From JBCCGE01 sp039029455 (GTDB lineage Bacteria; Pseudomonadota; Gammaproteobacteria; Arenicellales; Poriferihabitantaceae), in contig JBCCGE010000056.1 in NCBI GenBank assembly GCA_039029455.1, positions 1-20,264 of the forward strand: a stretch of 20,264 bases of DNA, read 5' to 3'. The position numbers were made by a program, and so were the translations under genes. Each line of letters opens with the position of its first letter. Position 1 is the stretch's first letter. Shown here in pieces: positions 8,313 to 15,442 of this stretch. The notes under the pieces were generated by a model. The model saw nothing but the letters and a program-made list of their open reading frames with translations. It ran no database searches and had not been told where the DNA came from.

Positions 8313-8390
8313 AGGGGTGGGCGGGATGTTTAGTAACCGGGATCACAATGGGAGATCACGTCGTATCAATAACAGGTGAACTCGCATCAG

Positions 8391-8419
8391 ATAACAGTGA
8401 AATTCCGGACAGGGCTCAA
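8391..8419 (-). promoter_or_regulatory. Candidate proximal gyrA promoter
   Basis: On the minus strand, TTGAGC (8414-8419) and TGTTAT (8391-8396) are separated by exactly 17 bp, each matching 4 of 6 consensus positions. It would start transcription about 75-80 nt before the gyrA ATG. This is visual matching only. Confidence 0.3.
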
Positions 8420-8608
8420 CGATAAGTACGCAATATCTATTGCGAGTATCGGCAGGGAAACGATTGCAAATGTGGCACTAAAAGGTTGTATTCCGACCCA
8501 AATTTCGAAGCGCTGCCGGCCTGTTCTGACGATCCGTCAAAAGTTACTTTACAGACGTCGGTTGAGGCAGAAATAATGGGTCGTTTCCGGTTGCCAGTAA
8601 AGGCCGAA

Positions 8609-8617
8609 ATTTTATCA
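8609..8617 (-). promoter_or_regulatory. Candidate distal gyrA promoter, extended -10
   Basis: The minus strand reads TG-A-TAAAAT, an extended -10 element with 5 of 6 matches in the hexamer. No good -35 lies at 17 bp, as is common for extended -10 promoters. It would give a leader of about 290 nt before gyrA. Confidence 0.35.
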
Positions 8618-8770
8618 CAGAGCCGCCCGTGAAACGAATAAAAACCACTATTTCTATCGACTCAAATGCGATTGAAAAACAGGCGCTTTTATAGCGATGA
8701 AATTGCGTCAATACCGGTCTTGCACCGGACAAATTTTCGGACACACTGCGTTCCAAATCTCGTTAGACTT

Positions 8771-10003
8771 TCAGTCCAGCAACACCCAATCCGACTGACT
8801 CTGCAGCCACCCGTGAGTGGCCGCATCCAGACGGACCCGAAGACTCACTTCGCCTTTATCCGTAGAGGACTCCGCAACCACATCACAACGCCTGTAGAGC
8901 TGGGCCCGCAGCGCGCCAGCGGCCGGTGCCAGCAAAATATCGAGGGTGCTCTGATCTCTGGCCATAAATTCCGACAGTTGCTCAACAAGCAGATCAACGC
9001 CGTCTCCGGTTTCGGCGCTAAGCCAGACCGAAAAACCATCGCCCATATCTTTTTGCCGCGCCCTGGGTTTTATGCCAAGTCGATCAATCTTGTTATGGAT
9101 TTCCATGACCGGAACATCTTCAGCGCCGATTTCCGTCAAAACAAATCTGACCTGAGCCTTCAGTTCATCGGCCTCAGGATCTGAGCAGTCATTGACCAGT
9201 AACAGGCAATCTGCAGAGGCTACTTCTTCGAGAGTGGACTTGAATGCAGCAACAAGGGTATGCGGAAGATTTCTGACAAACCCGACCGTATCTGACAGCA
9301 CAACAGCACCGAATCCCGGCAACTCGACACGCCGCATCGTTGGATCAAGAGTTGCAAACAGCCGATCTTCAGCCAGTACAGACTCACCTGTTATCCGGTT
9401 AAACAACGTGGACTTGCCGGCATTGGTATAGCCGACCAGTGAAACTGTCGGTATTGGCGCTCTCTTGCGGGCTCTGCGGCGCAAACTTCGCTGCGACTCT
9501 ACTTTTGCCAACCGCTTCTTCAGGGTTTTGATTCGCATCCCAATAAGCCGCCGATCGGTCTCCAGCTGGGTTTCTCCAGGTCCTCTTAGACCGATACCGC
9601 CTTTCTGACGCTCGAGGTGTGTCCACCCACGCACCAGGCGAGTTGAGAGGTGTCTAAGCTGAGCCAATTCAACCTGCAGTTTACCCTCTCGTGAGGTTGC
9701 TCTTTGGGCAAAGATATCGAGAATAAGCCCTGATCGCCCCAGGACACGCGCCTTGACAGCACGTTCCAGATTGCGCTCCTGAATAGGCGATACATCATGA
9801 TCCAGCAGGACCAGCGTTGCACCAGTGCGATCGACAAGATCTGCCAGCTCCTCGACCTTGCCTTTCCCGAGAAAAGTGGATGAGTCGGGCACTCGTCTTA
9901 CCGAAACCAGCTCGGCTTTGACTGCAGCCCCGGCAGATCCAGCCAGCTCTCTTAGCTCTCTCAGGGAATCGGTGTCCTGATCAACACGCATGTATTGACC
10001 CAC
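8771..10003 (-). CDS. hflX: Ribosome-associated GTPase HflX
   Basis: HflX is a GTPase that binds the 50S subunit and splits stalled or stressed ribosomes. The coordinates use a GTG start and give 410 residues. The N-terminal HflX domain contains LLDHDVSPIQERNLER and RTGLILDIFAQRA-like SGLILDIFAQRA. The signature WTHLERQKGGIGLRGPGETQ (128-147) is followed by the GTPase motifs G1 GYTNAGKST (191-199), G3 DTVGF (238-242) and G4 NKID (304-307). The true start is probably further upstream: the frame stays open to 10075 and the residues just before the GTG (GECVL, then VGQY) align with the E. coli N-terminus GEQAVLVHI. The only well-placed ribosome site there precedes a CTG at 10063. It follows hfq, the conserved order; hflK and hflC are not downstream. 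Confidence 0.95.
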   Translation of the reverse strand: MGQYMRVDQDTDSLRELRELAGSAGAAVKAELVSVRRVPDSSTFLGKGKVEELADLVDRTGATLVLLDHDVSPIQERNLERAVKARVLGRSGLILDIFAQRATSREGKLQVELAQLRHLSTRLVRGWTHLERQKGGIGLRGPGETQLETDRRLIGMRIKTLKKRLAKVESQRSLRRRARKRAPIPTVSLVGYTNAGKSTLFNRITGESVLAEDRLFATLDPTMRRVELPGFGAVVLSDTVGFVRNLPHTLVAAFKSTLEEVASADCLLLVNDCSDPEADELKAQVRFVLTEIGAEDVPVMEIHNKIDRLGIKPRARQKDMGDGFSVWLSAETGDGVDLLVEQLSEFMARDQSTLDILLAPAAGALRAQLYRRCDVVAESSTDKGEVSLRVRLDAATHGWLQSQSDWVLLD

Positions 10004-10131
10004 AAGAACGCATTCGCCCTGCAGGTTCGATACCAGAGGGGTTTGTTCAGTCGACTGAAACAGGCGAATTCCCCGAAGTCAGATTTAGAACACCAGTACT
10101 GCGGACGCGGCATTTGCCGCAGATTGAGAGA

Positions 10132-10416
10132 TCAGAAGTTGCTGTTTCCACCAATATCATCGGCGTCGTCGAATCCCTCGCTATCGCTGTTTTCGTGAGG
10201 TATGCGAACAGCCCTTGCGGGTACGATTGTAGATATCGCGTGTTTATAAATCATTTGATTGACACTGTTTCGCAACAGCACCACAAACTGATCAAACGAC
10301 TCTACCTGACCTTGAAGTTTAATTCCGTTAACCAGAAAAATAGACACCGGGATGCGTTCCTTTCGCAAAATATTCAAGAATGGATCTTGTAAGGCTGTTC
10401 CTCTTTGCTGCGCCAT
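10132..10416 (-). CDS. hfq: RNA chaperone Hfq
   Basis: Hfq is a hexameric Sm-like RNA chaperone that pairs small RNAs with mRNAs. The 94-residue protein has the Sm1 core QDPFLNILRKERIPVSIFLVNGIKLQGQVESFDQF in pieces (10-44), and Sm2 YKHAIST (57-63). Key RNA-binding residues Q10, D11, F44 and Y57-K58-H59 match E. coli Q8, D9, F42 and Y55-K56-H57. The C-terminal tail is short and acidic (ENSDSEGFDDADD), as in many non-enteric gammaproteobacteria. A good ribosome site, AAAGGT, lies about 8 nt before the ATG. It is separated from miaA by an unusually long 504-bp gap, so it probably has its own promoter. Confidence 0.98.
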   Translation of the reverse strand: MAQQRGTALQDPFLNILRKERIPVSIFLVNGIKLQGQVESFDQFVVLLRNSVNQMIYKHAISTIVPARAVRIPHENSDSEGFDDADDIGGNSNF

Positions 10417-10920
10417 TTTTATTTACCTTTGTTGAATAAGAAATTGTAATTTTCGGCATTCTCGCCTGAAGAAAACCGTCACCGTTCTCTCATAAACGGA
10501 ATATGGTCCCCTTCCGGAGAAAAAAAACCCCCGTAACCAAACTTCGCTAACCAATTTTTACGTCATACAGCCGAACCTGACTGTTCCCGAGACAGCTGGC
10601 ACTTGCTTGTTCATGCGAACCTGACACAACACGAACAATAACCCGCTGTAATAAATCCCGACCCCAACCTTTATTTTCGGCAGCAGTGACTATGGACCAA
10701 TGAAGTCCGGAGCAATGCCGGTTGACAGTCGCTTGGCTTTTCCACACCCAATAACGACGTCGCTTCTGATAGTAACACCTGACTGTTCGTTTTCAATCTA
10801 TATCAAGTTAAAAACAGCAAAACTAACGCATTATTAATCATCGGTGATTGGCTCAATGTGAAGATCGTTTAGCGCTTTCAGCTTAGCCTGACATTCCTCT
10901 AAAGATCAGCACTACGGCAA
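10417..10920 (-). other. miaA-hfq intergenic region (gene-free)
   Basis: Five hundred base pairs separate miaA from hfq; in E. coli the spacing is under 100 bp. Neither strand shows a recognisable gene. The longest minus-strand frame is a 66-codon GTG-initiated one (10547-10747) without recognisable motifs. The 12-mer ACCTGACTGTTC occurs twice on the plus strand (10575-10586 and 10777-10788). An A/T-rich block at 10790-10840 holds a promoter candidate. A run of eight T follows five G on the minus strand near 10522-10534, but has no complementary stem. The region could encode an sRNA or a long hfq leader; I cannot show either. Confidence 0.5.
10797..10826 (-). promoter_or_regulatory. Candidate hfq promoter, extended -10
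   Basis: The minus strand has TG-A-TATAGA (hexamer 10797-10802, 4 of 6 matches, with extended TG) and an upstream TTAGTT (10821-10826) at 18-bp spacing, in an A/T-rich block. It would start transcription about 375 nt before hfq. Confidence 0.35.
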
Positions 10921-11913
10921 TCATAATGAACGCTTCAATTTCAGCGTTAACCAATGCTCACTAAGTGTCCACGCGGTTAGTGCACAGTCTTTTTGCGTTG
11001 TATCAATCCACACATTGCCGGACTGTTGCCGCAACCAGGTCAACTGTCTTTTTGCCAGCTGACGCGTCGCCGCGATACCCTTTTTAACCGATTCACTTTT
11101 GCTGCATCGACCCTCTATGAAATCAAGTGACTGACGATAACCTACCGTACGCATCGCTGCGCTGTTCGCAAGCGATGGAGCCGTGGTCAGAATAGACGCA
11201 ACTTCTTCAAACAGGCCGTCATTAACCATGCGCATGTATCGCTCGGAAATCTGTCGATGAAGAACGGATCGATCACTGTTAAAAAGAACAATTTTCAAGG
11301 TGTCGCAGAGCAGTTGCGACTGTGGATTCCGGGCCATCAACCGGGACGGCACAACTCCTGTAAGCCTGTAGATTTCCAAAGCACGGATCAGTCTCTGCGG
11401 ATCGTTAGCATGGATGCGACTTGCGAGTTCTGGATCAATACGCGCCAGTTCTTCATGCAGTCGTAGATTTCCCCGCGCACTGAGCTCGTTTTGCAGTTCG
11501 CGTCTCATCTCCGCATCCGATTCCGGAAGAACCGACAGACCCTGCATCAGCGCGGTGAAATAAAACAGTGTACCGCCAACCAACAGAGGTATATTTCCCC
11601 GAGCGTGAATCTGCGAAATCAATGCAGTCGCGTCACTGCAAAATTCCGCTGCCGAGTAGGTGTCTTGCGGATCGCGAAAATCGATAAGATGATGAGGATA
11701 ATGTTTGAGGAAATCCCTGTCGGGTTTTGCCGTACCTATATCCATACCCCGGTAGACCTGGGCTGCATCCACACTGATCAGTTCAAATCGACCCTGGTCG
11801 AAGAAAAATGCTGCGGTATCGGTTTTGCCGCACGCCGTCGGCCCCATCAGGCAGACTATCGGGCGTTTCGCGCCTAGCATTTCTGCGTCAACGTCCGCGC
11901 AAGAACAAAGCAT
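10921..11913 (-). CDS. miaA: tRNA dimethylallyltransferase
   Basis: MiaA adds dimethylallyl to A37 of tRNAs reading UNN codons (i6A37). The 330-residue protein shows the P-loop GPTACGKT (24-31), SVDAAQVYRGMDIGTAKP (47-64), HHLIDFRDP, the VGGTLFYFTALMQGLS segment and AMRTVGYRQSLDFI. The P-loop has Cys where Ser or Ala is usual. Two starts are possible: the ATG at 11913, which overlaps the end of mutL by 26 bp, and the ATG at 11880, 7 bp after the mutL stop. The second gives MLGAKRPIVCLMGP, closer to the usual family N-terminus. Neither has a good Shine-Dalgarno, and both fit coupling to mutL. Confidence 0.96.
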   Translation of the reverse strand: MLCSCADVDAEMLGAKRPIVCLMGPTACGKTDTAAFFFDQGRFELISVDAAQVYRGMDIGTAKPDRDFLKHYPHHLIDFRDPQDTYSAAEFCSDATALISQIHARGNIPLLVGGTLFYFTALMQGLSVLPESDAEMRRELQNELSARGNLRLHEELARIDPELASRIHANDPQRLIRALEIYRLTGVVPSRLMARNPQSQLLCDTLKIVLFNSDRSVLHRQISERYMRMVNDGLFEEVASILTTAPSLANSAAMRTVGYRQSLDFIEGRCSKSESVKKGIAATRQLAKRQLTWLRQQSGNVWIDTTQKDCALTAWTLSEHWLTLKLKRSL

Positions 11914-13741
11914 CCAGTTCGGAAACAGTCACCGCCATCCAGGTCGGTCTGCCGTGATTGCATTGACCGGATCGCTCGACCTGCTCAATCTGACGCAACA
12001 GCGCATTCATTTCGGTAACGGTAAGCGATCGATTCGCCCGCACCGACCCGTGACACGCCATTGTCGACAGTATGTCATTCTCCGCATGAACCAGGCGGTC
12101 ACTCGATCCATGAGTCTGCAGATCGGAAATCACATCGCGAATCAACAACTCGACATCGGCATGCTGCAACAGCGACGGCACACTGCGTACAACAATCTGC
12201 TCGTTGCCGAGTGCGTCCACTTCAAATCCCGCATCCATCAGCCCCTGCGAGTACTCATCTACAACCTGTGCTTCCGACACACTGACGTTGATCGAGACCG
12301 GCACCAGAAGCGGCTGCACCGCAACCCCGTTCTGATCTCGTTGCTGCTTCAGGGTCTCGTAGGTGATGCGCTCATGGGCTGCATGGGCGTCGACAACAAT
12401 CAGCCCATGCTCATTTTCGGCCAGAATATAAATGCCCTGAAGCTGAGCCAGTGCAAATCCAAGCGGCGGGATGTCGGGACTGTCGGCAACATGGTTTTCA
12501 TCTGACAGAGCATTCCGGAATTTCTCCTCCTCGGCACCAGAATCGCCAGCACTCTGCATCTCGACCGGAGAATGCGACTGCAGGGATTGGTAAGCCTGCA
12601 TTTGTTCTTCAACCAGAGTACGAATATTCTGTTGTGCAGACTTTGAGCCGTGTCCTCCGGAGCCCAGTGGGAGACCCTTTCCGGATAGCGGAAGCGATAC
12701 CATCGATTCCTCGGGAGAGACTTCGGCTATAGCGTGGTGCAACGTTCTGTAGAGGTAATCATGAAGCGCCCTGCTGTCCCGAAACCGGACTTCTGTCTTG
12801 GCAGGATGCACATTGACATCGACCATTGTCGGATCGATGCCGAGAAACAGCAAAAAAGCCGGATGACGTCCGTGATAGAGCACATCATCGTAAGCGCGCC
12901 GAATAGCGTGTGCGACCACGGCATCCTTAACCGCGCGTCCATTCACAAAAAAGTGCTGCAGGTCGCGCTGGCTTCGTGAAAACGAGGGCAGACTGATCCA
13001 GCCATGCACGGACAGATGGTCCGCATGGTCTTCGACGAAAAAGGACTGCTCGGCGAAAGATTTTCCGCAAACTGCGGACACCCTTCGACGCCTCGATTCT
13101 GCAGAATCACATGCATGGGCGTGCAGCAGTGTTTTTCCATCGTGCACAAAACTGATCTCGACGTCGAAACGGCTCAATGCGAGCTGCCTGACCACCGATT
13201 CCATATGTTTGAGTTCGGTTTTTTCGGTCCGAAGAAATTTCCGCCGGGCAGGCGTGTTGAAAAACAGATCCTCAACACTAATCACTGTGCCGGGCGTCAT
13301 CGCCACCGGGCTTGGAGGATCAATACGACCGCCTCCTGATAGTTTTACTTCGAAGCCGCTGTCCGCACCCTCAACGCGTGAACGCAGGGTGAGTTTTGAA
13401 ACGGCCGCAATGCTGGGCAGCGCCTCTCCTCTGAAGCCCAGAGTAGACACCTGAAAAAGATCATCAAATACAGCAACTTTGCTGGTTGCATGACGACTCA
13501 GCGCAAGCGGAATTTCCGCCTCAGGAATTCCATGACCATCGTCCGCAACCCGGATCCGTTTTATGCCCCCTTTTTCAGCAATAATCTCAATCGTGCGCGC
13601 GCCGGCATCCAGACTGTTTTCGATAAGCTCCTTGAGCAGGGAAGCAGGACGCTCGATGACTTCACCGGCGGCGATCTGATTAACCAGGCGATCATCAAGC
13701 TGGCGAATTCGGCGCCGTTCAATTGCTTTACTGGCTGACAT
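11888..13741 (-). CDS. mutL: DNA mismatch repair protein MutL (endonuclease type)
   Basis: MutL links MutS mismatch recognition to strand incision. The 617-residue protein has the GHKL ATPase N-terminus: NQIAAGEVIERPASLLKE (Glu38), N42, DDGHGI (67-72), RHATSK, and GFRGEALPSIAAVS (102-115). An acidic, low-complexity linker (about 345-425) follows. The C-terminal domain carries the endonuclease-type motifs DAHAAHERITYE (451-462), ACHGSVRANR (562-571) and QCNHGRPT (593-600). By family knowledge these mark a MutL that nicks DNA itself, as expected in organisms without MutH. The canonical DQHA is DAHA here. The ATG at 13741 has AGGG about 6 nt upstream and overlaps the amidase gene by 14 bp, so translation is probably coupled. 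Confidence 0.97.
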   Translation of the reverse strand: MSASKAIERRRIRQLDDRLVNQIAAGEVIERPASLLKELIENSLDAGARTIEIIAEKGGIKRIRVADDGHGIPEAEIPLALSRHATSKVAVFDDLFQVSTLGFRGEALPSIAAVSKLTLRSRVEGADSGFEVKLSGGGRIDPPSPVAMTPGTVISVEDLFFNTPARRKFLRTEKTELKHMESVVRQLALSRFDVEISFVHDGKTLLHAHACDSAESRRRRVSAVCGKSFAEQSFFVEDHADHLSVHGWISLPSFSRSQRDLQHFFVNGRAVKDAVVAHAIRRAYDDVLYHGRHPAFLLFLGIDPTMVDVNVHPAKTEVRFRDSRALHDYLYRTLHHAIAEVSPEESMVSLPLSGKGLPLGSGGHGSKSAQQNIRTLVEEQMQAYQSLQSHSPVEMQSAGDSGAEEEKFRNALSDENHVADSPDIPPLGFALAQLQGIYILAENEHGLIVVDAHAAHERITYETLKQQRDQNGVAVQPLLVPVSINVSVSEAQVVDEYSQGLMDAGFEVDALGNEQIVVRSVPSLLQHADVELLIRDVISDLQTHGSSDRLVHAENDILSTMACHGSVRANRSLTVTEMNALLRQIEQVERSGQCNHGRPTWMAVTVSELDALFLRGR

Positions 13742-14912
13742 ACAAACCCTGATTTTTCCTCAGATAGGACTGCACGCCTCGCGTGATGGCGCTGGCTATT
13801 TTTTCCTGATGATCTCTACTGTTCAGCAGCTTTTCCTCTGTAGGGTTTGTAATGTAGGCTGTTTCTACAAGTATTGACGGGATATCAGGAGATTTCAATA
13901 CAACAAAGCCGGCCTGCTCAACTCGTTTGCTGTGCACGCGACCAATTTTTTTCAGTTCTGAGAGCACGTCTCGACCAAAGCTGATGCTCTCGCTGACGGT
14001 TTTGGTCATGGAGAGATCAAGCAGCACACCGGCAAGCAGGTTGTCCTTGTCGGCAAGACTTACGCCGCCTGCAAGATCTGATGCGTTTTCCTTATTTGCC
14101 AGCCAGCGCGCGGTTTCGCTCGACGCACCGCGCTGAGAGAGCGCGTAAACCGATGCACCTCGTGCTTTTGGATTCTTGAACGCATCGGCATGGACAGAAA
14201 TAAACAGATCAGCGCCTTTTTGCCGTGCAATCCGTGTGCGTTTGCGTAACGGAATGTAGTAATCACCATCTCGCGTGAGTTCGGCCCGAAGTCCGGGTTG
14301 CCGATTTATGTGATGCTGCAGGCGTCGAGAGATTTGCAGAACCACCTTTTTCTCCCAGCTTCGTTTGCCTCGGGCGCCCGAGTCTTCACCACCGTGTCCC
14401 GGGTCGATCAGTATCAGCAAATCCTCATCGGGTTTTCTGGGCTGTTTCTTTGGTGGAAGCGGTTGCTCGTCGGTCTCAACTACGGCTTCCTGATGGTAGA
14501 AATCCACAACAAGTCGATATCTGTGCTCACCGCTTGGTTTCAATAACTGAACGAAATAACGGACCGGCTTTTTGAGATCGAAAACCAGTCTTGAGACTCC
14601 GGTTTTTGGTTTTCCGGCACGAATGCCTGCAATAAACTGACCCGCTTTCTCCGGAGAAGGCAGCTGTGCTCCGATCTGTGTTGCGTCAAGATCAACAACC
14701 ACCCTGCCCGGATTATCGAGTGTGAACACCTCGAACCGGGCCTGTAAATCCATATCGAATACGATCCGGCTTCGATCCGGGGCGTGCCACATCCGAATAT
14801 CGTTCACAGTAGCATCCGCATGCGCCGCACTGTTGCCTGTCAGACTGGCGATCAACAACAGCAAGAGCATCCGAATTCGGATCCCGTTCACATTAAAAAT
14901 CGTCGCAGCCAA
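13728..14912 (-). CDS. amiB: N-acetylmuramoyl-L-alanine amidase (AmiB/AmiC type)
   Basis: This periplasmic zinc amidase cleaves the amide bond between MurNAc and the stem peptide, typically for daughter-cell separation. The ORF is 394 residues from a TTG at 14912. A GTG at 14891 gives MNGIRIRMLLLLLIASLTGN, a cleaner signal peptide ending near AAHA, and may be the real start. An AMIN domain (about 35-140) precedes a proline/lysine-rich linker and the Amidase_3 domain (about 165-385). Zinc ligands are His173 (DPGHGG), Glu187 and His241 (SVHADAF); the catalytic Glu350 is in VETAYITN. An inserted segment about 265-315 matches the position of the autoinhibitory helix relieved by EnvC/NlpD-type activators. 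It lacks a C-terminal LysM domain, unlike E. coli AmiB. The name follows position beside tsaE and mutL. Confidence 0.93.
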   Translation of the reverse strand: MAATIFNVNGIRIRMLLLLLIASLTGNSAAHADATVNDIRMWHAPDRSRIVFDMDLQARFEVFTLDNPGRVVVDLDATQIGAQLPSPEKAGQFIAGIRAGKPKTGVSRLVFDLKKPVRYFVQLLKPSGEHRYRLVVDFYHQEAVVETDEQPLPPKKQPRKPDEDLLILIDPGHGGEDSGARGKRSWEKKVVLQISRRLQHHINRQPGLRAELTRDGDYYIPLRKRTRIARQKGADLFISVHADAFKNPKARGASVYALSQRGASSETARWLANKENASDLAGGVSLADKDNLLAGVLLDLSMTKTVSESISFGRDVLSELKKIGRVHSKRVEQAGFVVLKSPDIPSILVETAYITNPTEEKLLNSRDHQEKIASAITRGVQSYLRKNQGLYVSQ

Positions 14913-14914
14913 GT

Positions 14915-15340
14915 TCAGGCGTCCACATCCAAATTAGTCACCACGCTGCGCCCCTCGGGGATATGAGTCAGTGTGAGCACGTAATCGGGTTCGGGCAGCA
15001 CACCCGAACCCCGCCGGGGCCATTCAACGATAACCAGAGACGTCTCGTTCAGCATATCCCTGATCCCGATGACCTCAAGCTCCTCTGCCTGTTCCAACCG
15101 GTAGAGATCAAAATGAAACACCTGCAGATCTTCAAAAATATAAGACTCGACCAGAGTATATGTCGGACTGGGCACCGGACCCGTATGTCCTAATGCGCGC
15201 AAAAGCCCTCGGGTCCATGTGGTCTTGCCTGCACCAAGATCGCCTTCAAGAAAAACCAGATTGCCGGCACCAAGACAGCGGCCACATCGCTCACCGAAAG
15301 CGAGCAGCTCTTCCTCGGAAGATGTCTCAATGATAGGCAT
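14915..15340 (-). CDS. tsaE: tRNA threonylcarbamoyladenosine biosynthesis ATPase TsaE
   Basis: TsaE is the ATPase of the TsaBDE complex that makes t6A37 in ANN-decoding tRNAs. From the ATG at 15340 the protein is 141 residues, near the family's usual 150. It has the Walker A GDLGAGKTT (33-41), SPTYTLVE (58-65), FHFDLYRL (75-82) and IVEWPRRG with the Walker-B-like Glu (104-111). The frame is open upstream to 15622, but those residues have no TsaE similarity, overlap the divergent queG gene and span a promoter-like element, so I trimmed the start. The stop is 2 bp before the amidase TTG start. nnr, which commonly neighbours tsaE, is not present. Confidence 0.95.
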   Translation of the reverse strand: MPIIETSSEEELLAFGERCGRCLGAGNLVFLEGDLGAGKTTWTRGLLRALGHTGPVPSPTYTLVESYIFEDLQVFHFDLYRLEQAEELEVIGIRDMLNETSLVIVEWPRRGSGVLPEPDYVLTLTHIPEGRSVVTNLDVDA

Positions 15341-15372
15341 GTCGACTGTCTGCAATGGGCACCAATGGCGGG

Positions 15373-15403
15373 ATGATATCAGAGCAGTAGACCGCGCAGT
15401 CAG
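15373..15403 (-). promoter_or_regulatory. Candidate promoter for tsaE operon, extended -10
   Basis: In the 102-bp gap between divergent tsaE and queG, the minus strand reads TG-A-TATCAT (hexamer 15373-15378, 5 of 6 matches). A weak CTGACT (15398-15403) lies 19 bp upstream. Transcription would begin about 25 nt before the trimmed tsaE start, supporting that start. Confidence 0.4.
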
Positions 15404-15442
15404 GTCTGGTGTTCCCGTGGCCATCTCGCTACCATCGCGCTT

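Larger units (their letters stand above)
8313..8770 (-). other. gyrA upstream region (gene-free)
   Basis: This 458-bp region between hflX and gyrA has no convincing gene on either strand. It separates the two operons. On the minus strand it holds a candidate extended -10 promoter at 8609-8617 and a second sigma-70-like candidate at 8391-8419. Just after the hflX stop are two weak stem-loops: CCGGT/ACCGG with a 5-nt loop near 8715-8729, and CGCT/AGCG near 8683-8696 followed by a short run of T. The second could be a weak terminator for hflX. The long leader implied for gyrA has no recognisable riboswitch. Confidence 0.45.

Noticed and set aside
7524..8333. A 269-codon plus-strand ORF opposite gyrA
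   Set aside because: It is antisense to highly conserved gyrA codons and shows no recognisable motif; a shadow frame.
10520..10536. Run of eight T after five G on the minus strand as an intrinsic terminator
   Set aside because: No complementary C-run upstream to form a stem.
10547..10747. A 66-codon GTG-initiated minus-strand ORF in the miaA-hfq gap
   Set aside because: No clear ribosome site, low-information composition and no recognisable family; left as part of the gap.
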